Of a stretch of DNA of 43,314 bases, positions 40,688 through 43,314 are shown one piece after another (the stretch's first letter is position 1; the number at the start of each line of letters is the position of its first letter). The notes under the pieces were generated by a model. That model had not been told where the DNA came from, ran no database searches, and worked only from the letters and a program-made list of their open reading frames with translations. The stretch spans positions 1 through 43,314 of the forward strand of contig JAILKL010000079.1 of assembly GCA_024693775.1 (NCBI GenBank), in the 5' to 3' direction. Made by a program: the position numbers and the translations under genes. The stretch is from Pseudobutyrivibrio sp. (GTDB lineage: Bacteria > Bacillota > Clostridia > Lachnospirales > Lachnospiraceae).

Positions 40688-40716
40688 TTGTTAAAGTGTT
40701 CTGTTACACTTAATCT
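40688..40716 (+). promoter_or_regulatory. Promoter of the cold-shock gene with inverted repeat in the spacer
   Basis: TTGTTA (40688-40693), 17 bases, then TAATCT (40711-40716). The spacer holds AAGTGT (40694-40699) and ACACTT (40706-40711), a perfect inverted repeat with a 6-base centre. Initiation near 40723 gives a short leader of about 40 bases, shorter than the long cold-shock leader of E. coli cspA. Confidence 0.5.
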
Positions 40717-40764
40717 TAGTTGGGGAATAATACCTGACAAGTAATATATTGGAGGTACTTTAGC

Positions 40765-40968
40765 ATGAGCAAAGGTACAGTTAAGTGGTTCAACAATTCA
40801 AAGGGTTACGGTTTCATCTCTGATGAAGCAGGAAACGATGTATTCGTTCACTTCAGTGGCATCAATTCTGAGGGATTCAAGACTCTCGAAGAGGGCGCTA
40901 CAGTAGAGTATGAAGTAACTGATGGGGCAAAGGGACCACAGGCTGTTAACGTAACAGTAGTACGTTAA
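40765..40968 (+). CDS. csp: Cold-shock domain protein
   Basis: A 67-residue single-stranded RNA/DNA-binding protein of the CspA family, acting as an RNA chaperone. The OB fold shows RNP1 KGYGFI and RNP2 VFVHF, and the start [20 protein letters not shown] is classic. GGAGG at 40752-40756 precedes the ATG. It has its own promoter, and a terminator about 90 bases after the stop leaves a long 3' untranslated region. Whether it is cold-induced or constitutive cannot be told. Confidence 0.97.
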   Translation: MSKGTVKWFNNSKGYGFISDEAGNDVFVHFSGINSEGFKTLEEGATVEYEVTDGAKGPQAVNVTVVR

Positions 40969-41058
40969 TCAAATCACATTAATCAAAAGTTTTGAATACC
41001 TTTGGTTGTGTTATGAAAAACAAGCTATAGGCAATACAAAAGTTGATTAAGGGGAGAG

Positions 41059-41095
41059 GCGGAGTATATTTTATATATACTCCGCTGATTTTTTG
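41059..41095 (+). terminator. Terminator between csp and the transglutaminase-like gene
   Basis: GCGGAGTATAT (41059-41069) pairs perfectly with ATATACTCCGC (41075-41085) around a 5-base loop, then TGATTTTTTG. Confidence 0.85.
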
Positions 41096-41130
41096 TAAGG
41101 GAAATATTTTATAAAAAAATTGGAGGCAAC

Positions 41131-42336
41131 TTGAAAAAATTCCTAAGGTCATTATTGAGTTTTATCACAATAATCGTACTTCTTATATGCATTTTATTAG
41201 GTATATGCATGGTACTGAGCTTCACCGTTAAAGATTTTGACGTTGACGGCTTGTTTGCTTGTAGAAGTATCGATGATTTAAAGGAGTGGTATTCAGGGGA
41301 GGTTTCTGAAATCATAGTTGGAGAGGCTGTTGTTGTAGAAAGTGTTTCCTACGACAAATTTGCTTATCAGCATTTAGACGCTGAAACACAGCAGGCCTAC
41401 GACCAGATTTTAGATTGTATTACTAACTTCAAAGAAAAAGTAACTATGTCCACAAAGGACAAAAACGTCCTTACAAAAGCATATGAGGCTGTTATGGCTG
41501 ATTACGGCAATCTATTCTGGGTAAATGGCTATCAATACTATAGCTATCCTAGTGGAGATACTGTGGTTGGTCTTGAGTTTGCGCCTAAATACACCATGAC
41601 TGAAGATCAGAGGGATGAATACCAGCTGGCAGTAGATCAGGTGGTGGATCAGTGGTTAGCAAATATTGACGAAAACGCTAGTGACTTTGACAAGGCACTA
41701 TACGTTTTTGAAACAATAATAAATAATGCAGATTATGATACTGAGAGTATCGAAAACCAAAATATTCTCAGCGTATTTTTATATGGTTCTACTGTATGCC
41801 AAGGTTATGCAGATGCTGCTTGGTATATGTTAGATAGATTAGGAATCAACAGCACAATTATTACAGGTGTGGCCAACGGAGAAAATCATGCATGGAATCT
41901 GGTGTATTTAGATAATGCATATTACTTCATGGATGTTACCTGGGGAAATAGCAAATACATGGGTACAGATAACAGCGTTTCAAAGCGCGTTAACTATGCT
42001 TATCTAGCTATGACAACAGAGGAAATCAGCCAGACACATACAATAACCTCTTCCTTTGAGGTGCCAGAATGCATGTCTACTGCTGACAATTATTTTGTCC
42101 ATAATGGATTGTATTTCGACCAGTTTGATACAGAATCCATTGGTACTTTGATGGCTAAATCCTATGAAAATGGAGATGAAGAGCTGTCCTTTAAAATGAG
42201 CAATTCGGATCTTTATAATCAGGTTATCAATTATTTCTTTAAGGAAAGTCATATTTCCGGCTATTGCCCATCATTAGAAACTATCAATTATCTAATGGAT
42301 AGCAATGCAAATGTTATTACTATACAATGGAAATAG
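41131..42336 (+). CDS. Membrane-anchored transglutaminase-like domain protein
   Basis: The 401-residue protein starts with a basic stretch and a hydrophobic anchor (about residues 9-32), so the rest lies outside the membrane. The C-terminal half has the transglutaminase-like (papain-fold) triad: Cys in STVCQGYADAAWYMLDRLGI, His in NGENHAWNLVYLD and Asp in YYFMDVTWGN. Such bacterial domains usually act as proteases or amidases, often on the cell wall. The start is TTG at 41131, with GGAGG at 41122-41126; no in-frame ATG fits as well. The substrate is unknown. A hairpin follows the stop. Confidence 0.87.
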   Translation: MKKFLRSLLSFITIIVLLICILLGICMVLSFTVKDFDVDGLFACRSIDDLKEWYSGEVSEIIVGEAVVVESVSYDKFAYQHLDAETQQAYDQILDCITNFKEKVTMSTKDKNVLTKAYEAVMADYGNLFWVNGYQYYSYPSGDTVVGLEFAPKYTMTEDQRDEYQLAVDQVVDQWLANIDENASDFDKALYVFETIINNADYDTESIENQNILSVFLYGSTVCQGYADAAWYMLDRLGINSTIITGVANGENHAWNLVYLDNAYYFMDVTWGNSKYMGTDNSVSKRVNYAYLAMTTEEISQTHTITSSFEVPECMSTADNYFVHNGLYFDQFDTESIGTLMAKSYENGDEELSFKMSNSDLYNQVINYFFKESHISGYCPSLETINYLMDSNANVITIQWK

Positions 42337-42339
42337 GCA

Positions 42340-42362
42340 CATGTAGTTTTAAAAACTACATG
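42340..42362 (+). other. Hairpin after the transglutaminase-like gene
   Basis: CATGTAGTTT (42340-42349) and AAACTACATG (42353-42362) pair perfectly. There is no U-tract downstream, so it may be a weak terminator or a stability element. Confidence 0.45.
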
Positions 42363-42380
42363 ATGGATTAATAAAAACTA

Positions 42381-42409
42381 TTTACGTGACGATATAAGGG
42401 TGCTATAAT
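42381..42409 (+). promoter_or_regulatory. Promoter of the DegV gene
   Basis: TTTACG (42381-42386), a 17-base spacer and a perfect TATAAT (42404-42409), about 20 bases before the start codon. The mRNA leader would be very short, just holding the CGGAGG ribosome binding site. Confidence 0.55.
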
Positions 42410-42429
42410 CTTTTTATCGGAGGTTAATT

Positions 42430-43266
42430 ATGTATAAAATTATCGTAGATAGCTGCGGAGAGCTTACACAGGAAATGAAAGATGATGGACATTTTGTCAA
42501 TGTCCCACTTACTTTAGAGGTAGGAGACGAGCAGATTATTGATGATGAGACATTCGATCAGGCCCATTTCTTAAAGGCAGTTGAAGAGTGCGCTACATCA
42601 CCTAAGTCAGCATGTCCTTCTCCAAACGCATATATGGTAGAGATGGAATGTGACGCAGAGCGTGTTTATGTTGTTACACTTTCAGCTCAGCTTTCAGGAT
42701 CATATAATAGTGCATGTCTTGCAAAGGATTTATATCAGGAGGATGACGAGGAAAAGCAGATTCACATCTTCGATTCAAAGTCAGCATCTATAGGCGAGAC
42801 ACTTATAGCTATGAAGATTGCCGAGTGCGAGCAGGCAGGCATGTCGTTTGAAGAAGTAGTAGATACGGTTGATTCATATATAAAGGGACAGCATACATTC
42901 TTTGTACTAGAGTCTCTTGAGACACTTAGAAAAGCTGGACGTCTTTCAAATTTAAAAGCAGCTATTGCAGGTACACTTAATATAAAGCCAGTTATGGGTT
43001 CCACTGATGAGGGCAGCATTCAGCAGCTTGGTCAGGCCCGTGGTATGGTAAAGGCACTTGATAAGATGGGTCAGTGCTTGGTGGATGTTACAGAAAATTG
43101 CGAGGACAAGATTCTTGCTATTTCTCATTGCAACTGCGTTGAGCGTGCTTTATCATTAAAAGCAAAAATGGAGTCGATGGCCAATTTCAAAGATATTTTC
43201 ATCGTTGATACCAGAGGTGTCAGCAGCATGTATGCAAATGATGGTGGAGTTATCATGGTCATCTAG
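42430..43266 (+). CDS. DegV family fatty-acid-binding protein
   Basis: DegV proteins bind a long-chain fatty acid between two domains; some are the FakB partners of fatty acid kinase. The 278-residue protein has the EDD-fold start YKIIVDSCGELTQEM, TSPKSACPSPNAYM, the ligand motif VVTLSAQLSGSYNSA, IHIFDSKSASIGETL and FFVLESLETLRKAGRL in family order, then INIKP-like LNIKPVM. GGAGG precedes the ATG. It stands under its own promoter. No fakA is in the window, so its role as FakB is only possible. Confidence 0.92.
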   Translation: MYKIIVDSCGELTQEMKDDGHFVNVPLTLEVGDEQIIDDETFDQAHFLKAVEECATSPKSACPSPNAYMVEMECDAERVYVVTLSAQLSGSYNSACLAKDLYQEDDEEKQIHIFDSKSASIGETLIAMKIAECEQAGMSFEEVVDTVDSYIKGQHTFFVLESLETLRKAGRLSNLKAAIAGTLNIKPVMGSTDEGSIQQLGQARGMVKALDKMGQCLVDVTENCEDKILAISHCNCVERALSLKAKMESMANFKDIFIVDTRGVSSMYANDGGVIMVI

Positions 43267-43273
43267 TTGTGAT

Positions 43274-43314
43274 ATGACATACAATGAAGTAGTTTATACA
43301 ATTGATAATAAACG
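43274..43314 (+). CDS. folC: Start of a probable folylpolyglutamate/dihydrofolate synthase (cut by window end)
   Basis: An open frame from ATG 43274 reads MTYNEVVYTIDNK and runs off the window. The opening MTYxEVxxYI is typical of FolC. Only 13 complete codons are visible, and no strong ribosome binding site is seen, so this is tentative. Confidence 0.4.
   Translation, partial: MTYNEVVYTIDNK

Noticed and set aside
1-43314. Prophage, insertion sequence or genomic island
   Set aside because: No integrase, transposase, phage structural genes, terminal repeats or shift in base composition was seen.

Overview
The window looks like chromosomal DNA of an obligately anaerobic, low-GC Firmicute of the family Lachnospiraceae, most like Butyrivibrio/Pseudobutyrivibrio. 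This placement is an inference from gene content (SCIFF ranthipeptide with its radical SAM maturase, flavodiiron protein, L-lactate dehydrogenase, RelQ-type alarmone synthetase, many small family-restricted proteins) and codon use; no rRNA is present. Almost every gene is on the + strand. There are no tRNA or rRNA genes, CRISPR arrays, insertion sequences or prophage genes.

Layout. 1-6020: a malto-oligosaccharide module (LacI-type regulator, solute-binding lipoprotein, two permeases, 4-alpha-glucanotransferase) without its own ATPase. 6103-11388: an export and folding block (PPIase lipoprotein; a 47-residue SCIFF peptide; its SPASM radical SAM maturase; a fused SecDF). 11411-15158: serS, typA and a CobO/BtuR-like ATPase. 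15204-19525: two multi-membrane GGDEF proteins around dapB and an alpha/beta hydrolase. 19564-22285: a minus-strand pair of unknown genes, a membrane-anchored PI-PLC-like phosphodiesterase, a small unknown protein and a CYTH protein. 22503-25673: efp, a small unknown protein, a flavodiiron oxidoreductase and L-lactate dehydrogenase. 25760-32135: dnaE, pfkA, an rRNA/tRNA 2'-O-methyltransferase, a small unknown protein and RelQ. 32196-35913: MscL with a C-terminal zinc ribbon, a zinc-ribbon membrane protein with duplicated outer domains, and a fusion of an EF-Tu-domain-2-like region to SseB-like domains. 35965-39109: an MFS carrier, a glycerophosphodiester phosphodiesterase and a lysophospholipase-like hydrolase. 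39145-43314: a divergent ClpX, a cold-shock protein, an outer-surface transglutaminase-like protein, a DegV protein and the first codons of a probable folC.

How it fits together. Sugar uptake and use are represented by the maltodextrin genes, pfkA and ldh. Catabolite-type (cre-like) operators lie in the lacI leader and over the pfkA promoter. The envelope and secretion genes (SecDF, PPIase, MscL, PI-PLC, GDPD, lipase) are scattered between housekeeping genes. The least explained items are the divergent ClpX, which lacks the RKH loop and has an unusual zinc finger; the zinc-ribbon MscL beside a zinc-ribbon membrane protein; the EF-Tu-like/SseB fusion; and a recurring use of hairpins at gene junctions (malE/malF, scfA/scfB, scfB/secDF, the end of the CobO-like gene). 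No single locus is clearly a new system; these are the best candidates for follow-up.
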